This document shows, in pieces, positions 11,718 through 21,789 of a stretch of 64,000 nucleotides of DNA (position 1 is its first letter; the number at the start of each line of letters is the position of its first letter). The notes beneath the pieces were generated by a model. It ran no database searches and was not told the DNA's origin. It saw nothing but the letters and a program-made list of their open reading frames with translations. The stretch comes from Taudactylus pleione (Eukaryota; Chordata; Amphibia; Anura; Myobatrachidae), in NCBI GenBank assembly GCA_031769625.1, contig JAUIMM010000170.1:625001-689000 (forward strand). Direction: 5' to 3'. Both the position numbers and the translations under genes were made by a program.

Positions 11718-12182
11718 GGGCCCGATTCATTACAGATCACAATTGCGCACGCAGTTCGGCTGCGAAAATATGCAGTTTGCAACTGCTTGGCCAACATAGA
11801 AACGCCCACTACCGCTTTCTCACATCCGTAACACCTCGCAATCCTGCGTACACATCCGACCCTCACGCAGAATGACAGCAGCTCTGACCTGTCTCAAAAA
11901 TTACAAGTCCTGTCGGACGCAGTGAGTACACAAGCTGCGAATGCCGTAGCATTGGCCAATTTATACATGCCCAGGAAATGGCGTTCAAATGGTCAGGCAC
12001 GCCTGCGTTTCTCCGACCACTCCCATCACCACCTCCAAACACTGACGTACCATAACTCACTCTGCGATGGTTTTGTATCTGCGTGCGTGCACGTGCACTG
12101 TGGTGCATACGCATGCGCAGTACGCACCATCGGCCGATCTGCGTACGCTGTTGCAATTGCGATCCGTGATGAATTAGGCCCC
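11718..12182. mobile_element. MITE-like element with gggcccgattcat ends
   Basis: The left end gggcccgattcattacagat pairs with atccgtgatgaattaggccc on the right. It interrupts the 3' part of the Tc1 pseudogene. The interior contains the 'gcatacgcatgcgcagtacg' type palindromes of its family. Confidence 0.7.
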
Positions 12183-12282
12183 AAGTTCATACACCCAACT
12201 TGTTAGTGTTGAAATAAATACCGTTACATGACTAGCTGACCCATAACTTAAAATTAATTGTAACAATACAATTGGATGATAT

Positions 12283-12311
12283 ATTTATATATATATATAT
12301 ATATATATTTA
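12283..12311. repeat. Short TA microsatellite
   Basis: A run of alternating ta just before the 5' LTR. Confidence 0.8.
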
Positions 12312-12315
12312 TATT

Positions 12316-12940
12316 AGTGGCAGTATCACCAGAGGTGGTGCTAGTGAGCAGCAGATTCTGCGTGGGGCAGGAGAGATCCACCCACACAGACTAGAAAAGC
12401 ATTGTGGAAAGATGCCTAATTGCTGCCTGGTGGATAGAGCTCAGGTTTGGCTAATGAGAAGGCAGACCAGTCAGAGAGCCCAGTGAAGCTAAGCGAGCCA
12501 TTGGGGGCAGGAGGCCTGTGTCCGGACCTTGCAGGAGGCAAGGGGGGACCACAAACTGTCAGACTGTATGACAAGAAAGCAGTGAAGCCAGGGCCTAAAT
12601 CTGTAGGATACAGGGAGGGACACCCACACTGTTTGTGTAGCTGTGGCAGCCAAGCCAAGCCAGGCTGGAGCCGACGATAGACCTGCAAGAAGCAGGCAGA
12701 GACTTTGTTGGCAGACTAGCTGCAACATGATAGAGAGGGCTCAAGAAGTGAGTTAGATGCCCTAAACAGGGGCTAGGTTGTTTATTATTTTCTATTCCTT
12801 TGTGTTGTACCTGTTTTTCCCTGCTGGAAGTAAAGCACCATCTAATTTATTTTACTTGAAAGCTGTGTGTGGACCCTCATTAAGCACCTAAACACTGCAC
12901 CAATCCACCCTCTGCCAAGCTAGTTACCCCCAAGATATCA
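12316..12940 (+). repeat. 5' LTR of LTR retrotransposon
   Basis: A direct repeat of 16007-16960, differing by several percent over the compared stretches. It starts near gtggcagtatcacc (the 3' copy starts TGTGGCAG) and ends ccccaagatatca. The primer-binding-like tggtggagaatgcgggc follows four bases later. It lacks the MITE found in the 3' LTR and so gives the empty site. Confidence 0.85.
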
Positions 12941-12944
12941 CATA

Positions 12945-12961
12945 TGGTGGAGAATGCGGGC
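12945..12961 (+). promoter_or_regulatory. Primer-binding-site-like sequence
   Basis: tggtggagaatgcgggc lies four bases after the 5' LTR end, where the tRNA primer for reverse transcription would pair. The specific tRNA was not determined. Confidence 0.55.
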
Positions 12962-13456
12962 ACAAAGATTCTACGCACAAAGGTCTATGCAAGACAGCTC
13001 TGCGAGAAAAAAAGTAGATTACGGCAAGTAAATGGACATAAGGAGGCTCACTGCACCTGCATGGTGGAATGCTCGTCAAGGTGGTGAGTGAAGATAAGTC
13101 TGTTGTGAAGAGTTGTTTAAACAAAAAAATTGTCTGCAAGTGTGCACTATTGCTGCAGTGTACATCTTTTCCTTGGAAAGGAAGAGAAATAAGTGTTACA
13201 CAAGTTGCTGGAGAATTGTTTGCTTATGGGAGAGGCAAAGTTTGCCAGAAACAGAAGTACAGTATTCAAGTGTTTTGCAAAAGTGAAAAGTGCAAGTATA
13301 TTGTCTGTGAAGAGAAATGTGCACTTCCTCAGCATTGGAAGGGTTAAAAATAAATTGTGTGGTATATCCTGGTGAATTGCTCATGCTCATTAAGTCAAGG
13401 TGTGGTACTGAGGGAGCAGAGGTTCCTATTGAAAGGCTATTGAGACTGCTTGATAC

Positions 13457-15169
13457 ATGCTGGTAATTGTAGTGCCACATGAAGAAAAATGTTTTGCTGT
13501 GTTAAAAATACTTTTGAAGACAAAGTGTGATATAGTGAAACAAAACCAAGTTGTTCCTGGGTACTTTGTGCCACGAATCATGGGAAATAAAAATTCTAAA
13601 GGCAGAATTCTTGTTACAAAGTTTCATTCTCAGTCTAGAGAGATGGAAAACCCAGGCTGGAGTTTACAGTCTGAATGTGAAGAAAGTCGGTTACATGGAA
13701 GGGATTTAAAGCTGTTTGAAATCCTCTGTGGTGAATCCTTTCAAATTAATGGGGTAAACAGTGTTATTACGTTGAAAGAGACGACATTTACAAAGCAGAA
13801 TAAAGAGGTCGGTATATGTGGTCAGTTTATGGTGCAATGTCCGTTGAGAAAGGACTATATCAGCCTGGAAGAATTTGACAGTATTCGTAAAGTAATACGT
13901 ATTATGCTAGGAAGGTTGATGACTTAATGGAACAATTGGCTGATGAGAGAAATTTTCATGAGCAAGCTGAAAAGAAATTACGGAGTGAATTGTCCTCTTT
14001 GGAAATGGCATTTGAGCAGGAAGAAATAAAAAAATGTGAAGTTCTTAAAGAGACAGACATCACATTGGCAGCTATGTCTGAATGCCTTGAGGAAGCTAAA
14101 CTTTTCAAATGTGTTACAAAGTATGAGAATGATGTGCTCCTAGCAAAGAATGAAGTGTTAGAGCAAGATGTTGTTGAATTGCAGCAAAAATGTGTGGCCC
14201 TTCAGCAGGAAGTGGAGGAATTGAAAGAATGTGTCCAGAGACATCAGAGTGATGCAGAGTGCACACAAGTGAAAGTGGTGGATCTGGCTCTGCTGTTAAA
14301 GGTAAAAGACTCTTTAGTTGTGTCCACACAAGTAGAACTTAACGACTGTGAATTGGAGAAAAGTTCTCTGGCTGAAAAGTTTTGTGAAGTAAAAGAGCAG
14401 TGTCTCCAGATGCTGCAGACTCACGTTCAGTGGGAGACAGACCATGAAGGATAAGAGATGGTCCATCTTAAAGTCAGCTGTAAGGAGCAAGTACAAATTC
14501 TTCACTCCAATTTAGTTGCAGCTAATGCAGTTTCACAATGTCTGATGGAAAGAAATGTATTCCTGGAGGAAAGTCTGCATAAAGCTGCCAAGCAAAGTGA
14601 ATCTTTGGAGAGAGAGCTTAACCTTGCCCATGGCAGGACTTGGACGTTGCAAGAACAGAGTGGGAACCTTGAGAAGTGTCTGCTAAGTACACAGGACCAG
14701 TTGAAAAGATTCCAAGTGGAGAGCAATACCAAAGAAATGGATGTGCAACGTGAATTAAACACGGCAAGAGTCTGAAATAATTGTACAAAAGTTGAGAGTT
14801 GCTGAATTTGAAGTCATGGAGCGCAATCTACTGCAATCCGAGAGCAAGTTAGAAAGTGCCATGGTGAAAATTGCCCATCTGGAAGAGCAGCTGTCTATGG
14901 CTCAGAAAAAGTTCCACATGGTAGTGCGAAAATCACAAGAGGAAAATAAGTTAAATAACATTCTGAAGTTGAATTCTGGACGTAAAATGGCGTCCGATGT
15001 CTTCGCTGAACCAAGTGTGGCAGCAGTACATAAACACAAGCAGCAATTGTTACAGATTGATCCTGAAAAGGCTGGCATGCAGAGTGATATGCCACCATAT
15101 GTAATACAATGCCTTCATGCAAGCAGGATGGAATTTGCAGTACTGCTGGATTTATCTGTGAGGAAGTGA
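13457..15169 (+). pseudogene. Coiled-coil protein frame inside the LTR element, broken
   Basis: The family is not recognised. A ~150-residue N-terminal part (13457 to about 13895) with several Cys and a basic segment leads, after a frame change, into a long heptad-rich coiled coil. The second frame has VDDLMEQLADERNFHEQ, then many Leu/Glu/Lys heptads to LQMLQTHVQWE. An in-frame TAA lies at 14452-14454, the coil continues to about 14765, a second frame change follows, and LRVAEFEVMERNLLQSESK then HLEEQLSMAQKKF run to the stop at 15169. Only these two frame changes and one nonsense codon break an otherwise continuous 550-residue frame, so it was once coding. It could be a divergent gag or a captured host coiled-coil gene. 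An upstream Cys-rich frame (13069-13347) may be part of it. Confidence 0.55.
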
Positions 15170-15991
15170 AGTGGTCTCAAATTACAAAGCTTGAAGCAAA
15201 ATGTCCAGCTAAGTGAATTGGACAATAAAGACCTCTGTGGAGAGTACTTCAACCAGTGCTGGTGGAACATGTTGAAATTGTTCATCAGATTTTCAAGGCT
15301 CAAAAATCAGTAGCATAAGGAAGTCCAAGACATCCATGCCTTAATGAAGTGGCAGATAGCCATCAAAGCCATGAGATAACTTTATGTGGATCAATGGAGT
15401 AAATATTCAAGTATCCTATGTGTACACGGAAGTCCGGAATCTGAAGGTGACTGTGCCAGTCCGTTGTCTGTTGATATAAAGCCAAGGTCCAGAATTTGAG
15501 GGTGACTGTGCCAGTACCTTGTCTGTTGATATAAAGCCAAGGTCCAGAATTTGTGATGCTGATGACTCAAGATACTGATTACTCCTCTTCTTTCAAAGGG
15601 CCACCAGTGAAGTATGCCAGTAGCCAATACAGGGCTTTAAGGCTGAAGATTAAAGATGTGACAAGTAGAAGTTGGCTAAAAGATGTGCCTTTAATACGTT
15701 TAAGTGGCAAGAGTAAAGATGAAGTATAACTTCAAGTTCTTGATGCCTGATGTGGTACCCAGGGATGACCCTCAAGTACTGCATACAGAAAGCAAGAAGT
15801 ACCATTTCTACCATAAAGTGAGGAAAAAAGTTAGGAGGAAAATAAATTCTGGAATCTGGAGGATGAGAGCCCCAGAGAGCACAAGAGTCTGTATGACCGT
15901 GGATACAGTTGATTTCCCTCATGAGGAGAGTGAAGAGGGACATCGTCATGAGAATGCCTCGTCCCAGGTCGCTGAACCCATGGATTTCAAG
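15170..15991 (+). other. 3' internal region of the LTR element
   Basis: No protein domain is recognised. A direct repeat of about 65 bp containing 'gtctgttgatataaagccaa' occurs twice at about 15440-15550. The 170-codon frame at 15704-16216 runs through the PPT into the LTR and is not convincing as a gene. Confidence 0.45.
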
Positions 15992-16006
15992 CTGGGGAGG
16001 GGGATA

Positions 16007-16960
16007 TGTGGCAGTTTCACCAGAAGTGGCGCTGGTGAGCAGCAGATTCTGTGTGGGGCAGGAGAGAACCACCCACACAGACTAGAAAAGCATTGTGGGA
16101 AGATGCCCAATTGCTGCCTGGTGGATAGAGCTCAGGTGTGGGCTGATGAGAGAGCAGACCAGTCAGAGCGCAGTGAAGCTAAGAGAGCCATTGGGGGCCA
16201 GGAGGCCTGTGTCTGAACCTTGCAGGAGGCAAAGGGGGACCACAAACTCTCAGACTGTGTGACAAGAAAGCAGTGAAGCTGCAGGCTGAGGAAGCCAAGG
16301 CCTAAATCTGTAGGATACAGGGAAGGCCACCCAGACTGTATTTGTGTAGCTGTGGCAGCCAAACCAGGCTGGAGCTGGCGATAGACCTGCAAGAAGCAGG
16401 CAGAGACTTTGTTGGCAGACTAGCTGCACCACGATAGAGAGGGCTCAAGAAGGGAGTTAGGCTGGGTACACACCTAAAGATTTTCTGTCCAACCAGCCAA
16501 CTAGTTGATTGGTTAGAATGAAAATCTGGTAAGGTATGAAAGCAAATGACAATCAGCAATTTGCTCCCAAACGCCGGAAAATGGACAAAAACTGTTGTTT
16601 GAACAAATTGTTTAGATCAAACATTTAACAAACTTGTCTGACCGACCATTTTCATCTGTTTTCTGGCATTTAGGAGCAAATTTCTGATCATCAGTTACTC
16701 CCATACGTTACCAGATTTTCATTCCAACCAATCACCTAGTTGGACAGAAAATGTTTAGGTGTGTACCCAGCCTTAGATGCCCTAAACAGGGGCTAGGTTG
16801 TTTATTAGTTTCTGTTCCTTTGTGTTGTACCTGTTTTTCCCTGCTGGAAGTAAAGCACCATCTAACTTATTTGACTTGAAAGCTGTGTGTGGACTCTCAT
16901 TAAGCACCTAAACACTGCACCAATCCACCCTCTGCCAAGCTAGTTACCCCCAAGACATCA
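16007..16960 (+). repeat. 3' LTR of LTR retrotransposon, with MITE insertion
   Basis: It starts TGTGGCAG directly after the purine tract and ends caagacatca. It is 954 bp long, because a 313-bp MITE plus its TTA duplication lies within it; without these it would match the 5' LTR in length. Confidence 0.85.
16460..16772. mobile_element. Foldback MITE with TTA target duplication, PIF/Harbinger-like
   Basis: The arms ggctgggtacacacctaaag and their complement enclose the element. It sits in the 3' LTR between TTA (16457-16459) and TTA (16773-16775). The 5' LTR has a single TTA at this place, so the element ends and target duplication are read directly. Three-base TWA duplications are the known mark of PIF/Harbinger insertions. 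Confidence 0.85.
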
Positions 16961-16968
16961 ATAAATAA

Positions 16969-17002
<34 letters not shown>

Positions 17003-17006
<4 letters not shown>

Positions 17007-17112
17007 CAATAGAATAGCGGCACTCAGGAGACTCCTTAATGCAGTGAAAAAGTGTCTAATTCCTTTTTCACCGCATTAAGGAGTCTCCTGAGTGCCGCTA
17101 TTCTATTGCTGT
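17003..17112. repeat. Near-perfect 110-bp palindrome beside TA/CA microsatellite
   Basis: acagcaatagaatagcggca on the left is the exact inverse of the right end, with a small loop near 17055. It is flanked by (ta)n/(ca)n on the left and tatatat on the right. Confidence 0.85.
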
Positions 17113-17224
17113 ATATATCTAGAGGAGTGAGCTCCACCTTTGAGGGCACCTGGAGCAAGGTATTTACCCTACTGGGGTTAACAGAGTGCCGGGCCATCAG
17201 TGTTCTATATATATATATACACAC

Positions 17225-18520
17225 ACGTATACACTCAGCCATGGTATTAAAGCCACATTGAAACCCCTCGTGCCGCAAAAACAGCTCTGACCCCTCGAGG
17301 CATGGACCCCACAAGACCACTGAAGGTGCCCTGTGTTAGCTGGCACCAAGACGTTAGCAGCAGATTCTTTCAGTCCTGTGAGGTGTGAGGTTGGGACCTC
17401 CATGGCTCGGACTTGTTTTTCCAGCACATCCCACAGATGCTCGATCAGATTGAGATCTGGGGAATTAGGAGGCCAATGCAACACCTTGTACGCTGTCATG
17501 TTCCTCAATTCATTCCTGATCAATGTTTGCAGTGTGATAGCCGGGCGCAGTATCCTGCCACCAGGGAATAGCGCTGCCGTGACGGGGTATACCTGGGGCC
17601 TGATTCAGAGACAGGCGCCATTGCCAATATTTACGCAGACCAAGCAATTGTTTTCCAGTGCGCATAAGTCGCACTGTGCACGCGCTGCAATTGTCTTGCG
17701 ATTACATTTGCACAGAGCACGCACTCGGAAAGTGAGTGACAGGTAATAAGCGTTTGGGGGAGGTAACAGGGGGTGTCCAGAAAAACACAGGCGTGTCACA
17801 CCATTTAAACGCCATTACATGGGCATGCATAAATTAGCCCTTGTGATCTCCTACGCAGCATGAGCGCCCTCTGCGTGCCAGGATAGCTGCCAATCTGCGG
17901 CTGATCAGACCTTCCGCAAGGGCAAGATGGCTGCTCGATGTGAGTCGATGTTACAGATATTGACGCTGGCAAGCCACGTCGTACGCAGATGAGAAGGCAG
18001 CAGTGGGCATCTTTATGCTCTGGTAATCTTTGCAACCATTAGCATATTTTTGCAGCTGCGTTGCATAAAATATCGCAGCTGCGATCGCATTGGCGTACAT
18101 CTCTGAGCTTTTTATTTAAACAATCATATACAATAAAGTTTTCTTCGTCTGCAAAAAGATTTAGGTAGGTGGTACATGTCACAGTAACATCCACATGATG
18201 CCAGAACTCCAGGTTTCCCAGCAAAACAATGCCCAGAGCATCACACTGCCTCCCCTGGCTTGCCTTCTTCTCATAGTGCATCCTGGTGCCATCTCTTCCT
18301 CAGGTAAACCTAGGCATAAGCACCCGGCCATACACACGATGTAAAGAAAACGTGACTCATCAGACCAGGCCACCTTCTGTCATTGCTCCATGGTCCAGTT
18401 CTGACACTTACGTGCCCATTGTAGGCGCTTTCAGCAGTGGACAGGAGCCAGCATGGGCACTATGACTGGTCTGAGGCTACGCAGCCCCATACCCAGCAAG
18501 CGTCATACAAAGTATATTGT
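17225..18520 (-). pseudogene. Tc1-like transposase pseudogene split by a MITE
   Basis: The 5' part (about 18520-18141) carries WSDESRFLYIV with the first catalytic Asp, then GGSVMLWALFCWE and VTCTTYLNLFAD. After a 513-bp insertion, the 3' part (17592-17225) carries the second Asp region as QDTAPGYHTA and the Glu in PPNSPDLNLIEHLWD. It ends near ASRGQSCFCGTRG. Stop codons and frame changes disable it. The D, D and E residues are still readable, unlike in the copy at 10.8 kb. Confidence 0.85.
17593..18105. mobile_element. MITE-like element nested in Tc1 pseudogene
   Basis: The left end ggggcctgattcagagacag corresponds to the inverse of cgtacatctctga at the right. It separates the two halves of the transposase remnant. 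Same end type as the element at 217-747. Confidence 0.65.
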
Positions 18521-18654
18521 GTTACATAATTCCAGCATATACAGGACCAGCAATCACAGTAACCCATTAGATGCGCCAGTAGCACCATCCTGCCTGAGCT
18601 GAATGTATTTATTTTAGATGTAGGCACCATTCCAGACTATTGGAGCAGTTCCGG

Positions 18655-20577
18655 GAGAGAGACAGAGGCGAAATGTCATATGTGGTGCACTTTAATTAAA
18701 ACTTAACTTTTATTAATGTCACAGGCTAATACCCTATTAAGAAAGAGGAACAGCGAAAATTGTTTAAAAATTGTTAAGTGTGATAAAGGAAGAAAATGTG
18801 ATTAAAAAATAGAACGCGACATGTGTGTCCTGACCTATTGTGTTGTAATAAATATTGACTTATACTATTTGTGACTGTAGAGGGTATTCAATATGGGAGC
18901 GAAAACATCGTTTTTGCGTTAATATTGGAGGTATGACGTCATTATCGCAGGTTTTACTTTTACACCGTATTCAATTTCAAAGACTTATCGCAGTTTTGAA
19001 AAGTCTTTGATAAAAAACGGGGATAACTTTTCACCATTGAATAGGTGTCGAAAAAAAGTGCAGAATTGGGGTTTAGGGGTGCAGGCTTAAAAAAAATAGC
19101 ATGCACCCCTGGGAATGACATTTTAAAAAGAACTGTGTCAAAAAATTTTTTTTAAAAAAAATAGGGACACCCCAAAAATTTTTATTAAAAATTGGGGTGA
19201 AAAAAAAAAATAGGAAAAAATTGTTTAACAATAGGGAAATAGGTTCAGGGCTATTCTGCAAGTATGCGGCAGGTGTTTTGAAGAATAGAATTATAGCGGC
19301 AGGTGCACAAATGCAGAATTTTTAAAAACTTACTTTAGGGACATCAAAATATGCTAGTACCCATTTTCATGTACCCCAAATTTGATGGGACCACTTAAAA
19401 AAATGAAAAAAAATAACCTAAGTGCTCTTCTGCAACACTTCTTCAATGTCGGGAAAAAAACACCTGCTGCGGCTATTTAAATCCCCGACTTTCAATTAAA
19501 GGCTAAAACGGGGGTACCCATAGTGTTCCCCCATGTTTTTACAACTTTAGGGGGTCTTACAATTATTTTAAAGGAAAAATTCGTAACTTTACGCAAATCC
19601 AACTTCGGAGTTTCCAGTTTTCGTTAATTTTATATTGAATACGGGGATAAGCGGGAGCGCGCACCATACTTTAACGCAGGAAAAAACTCCGATATGAAAC
19701 GTTAACTTCGACAGTGAAGTTAACATTTCATATTGAATACCCCTCTGTGTGTCTAATTACTCCAGCAGAACCATATGTTTAAGTATCCAATTTAAATTCA
19801 TAAGAGTGGCACACATAAGTCACATATGATCCATTCAGTATCAACTATTTCCAAAATTCAGTCAGTAAGTATACTAAAAGTTATGTCTGAGGGATGTTAG
19901 CATATAATATAGTCATGTGTCCACATGAAGAACCCGTATATAGGCTCACTAGTTAATTGCCAGTTCACCCAATAGCGTGGCTCATTATGTATTATCACAT
20001 TACAAGATGTTGCCATATTATTTAATTGATCCTATAGGGAATTCCTATATGGGCTCATGGATGCCCATTTATCAGATAATGTAGTTTGTATATCAGCATA
20101 TTGACATGCCCATGTTTATTTATACAATTCTGTTATTCACTATTAGAGTGACATCATCATCTGGGAGTAATTTTCCTTATACACCATTAAATTCAGGGTG
20201 TATAGACTGTCTAGTCAGACACTATCTGCCAGAATATTATAATACTATTTGAATGGAACCGCGCTTCAATCAAATTTACTACTATTTTTATTAAATTATC
20301 CAGAAAGGAGATCTCTCCTATTATAGCCAGTGCTTCTGGGAAATATGTAGATACAGTATAATAGTATCAGCATCCCTCACTGATCATACATGCAGTTATC
20401 CATGAGAAATCTCATGTGTTATAGCCCATTGTATTTGGTTGTTAAACCGATCTTTCACTGGGCGCACGTTATGACACACTTGATTAACTTATTACACAAC
20501 ATAATTCAACGTTAGGTCGGATCACACATGTCGCTGCCAACGCAGCGTTTCGCTAACCAGCTTTATCAAGGCAAGCC
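18655..20577. repeat. Left inverted arm (pLTR-like) of Penelope-like element
   Basis: The outer edge is agagagacagaggcgaaatg and the inner edge gctttatcaaggcaag. It differs from the right arm by the 860-bp MITE at 18886-19748 and by a short indel near 20240. Confidence 0.85.
18886..19748. mobile_element. 'gtattcaat' family element in the PLE arm
   Basis: The ends are agagggtattcaatatggga and the inverse catattgaatacccctct. The uninterrupted sequence in the right arm (gactgtgtgtctaatt in inverse) shows this is a clean insertion. The interior contains one unit like the 30-bp repeat that is expanded in the 43.9-kb copy (at about 19255-19300). Confidence 0.8.
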
Positions 20578-21789
20578 GAATCACATGTCGGGGCATCCAT
20601 ATATACCCGGACGTATCGTCCTACTCCAATCACAAGCCGTCCCAGTGCAGACTAGCCAATTGCAAACAGCCCTGTTCCAGTAAGCTCCACCCATCCCTCG
20701 ATGATTGACTGCCGGGGACTCCCAAGGAGAGCAATGACGTCAGGTCAAGTCATCCAATAGTTAGTACTGCTATAGACTCGAGCAAAGGATCACTGATCCG
20801 CATCTCCGATTAGCACTACAATAAGAAGTAATTACAAGGAGATAATCCTATATCTCTCATCCATAATGTGCGGATCATAGGAATGTAATTCATCCGCATA
20901 AACTAGTTAATTATTAATCTAAAAGTATGATTCCATGTTTTAATTCTGGTCACGTGATCTCCCCATATTGGTATGTATAGGGAAATATATAGACCAACTT
21001 AATGGATGCCTCATTGAACTCATGTTTATAATCTTTCATATATCAATCCCTCAAGTATCCTATCTATAATCCATAAGTACTCCAAAAATTAGGTTATCAA
21101 TCCTACACATATAGTATTATGTAATTATTGTTATATTCTCTGTCTTATTCATATCAAAATAATTTTTGTATATTCAAAATGAAAATAGTAAATAATAAAA
21201 TTGATTTATATATATGAAAAAAATATATCATATATAAATAAAAATAAAAGGAAAAGTGTGTGAAAGTGATAAAATAAGTGCAAAAAGTGAATAAAAGTTA
21301 ATAAAAATAAAAACAATGCAAGAGAGGCTATAAGAGTCTCATGAAAATGATGTGAAAAAACAATTTATAATAAAAAAGAAAGGAAATAATAATAAAAAAT
21401 AATCAAAGTGAAAAATACATACAAGTTTGAATATTGTAAAATCAGACACAAAAATAATATGTAAAATACACATGACAGTGAAATGTGTACATTATTAAAA
21501 TTAAAAGTGAATAATGAATAGTGTAACTCATGTGGAAATAAATTTATAGAAAAAGAATATATAAGAATGTCTAAGAGCATTCAGGAAACTCAATTCCCTT
21601 ATTACAATCTAATTTTGTGTGTTTCTCATATACTTCACATTTGGAGTAGATCATCACTACGGGTCTTCATATTCATATTCAAGAATTATCAAAAAGGATT
21701 AATATAAAAAGCTCATCCCTATTTACCACAGATTGGAAAAAGGTAAGTAACAGCATAACTAACTTCATAAATATATTAGACCTATAATT

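Larger units (their letters stand above)
12316..16960 (+). mobile_element. LTR retrotransposon lacking pol, with a coiled-coil cargo frame
   Basis: The element has two LTRs. A primer-binding-like site (12945-12961) resembles those of vertebrate Ty3/Gypsy elements, and a purine tract (ggggaggggga, 15993-16004) ends just before the 3' LTR. The 3-kb interior shows none of the protease, reverse transcriptase, RNase H or integrase motifs in any frame. Instead it holds a broken frame for a coiled-coil protein. It is therefore non-autonomous and would have depended on another element's enzymes. The Gypsy assignment rests mainly on the primer site and PPT and is an inference. Confidence 0.75.
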
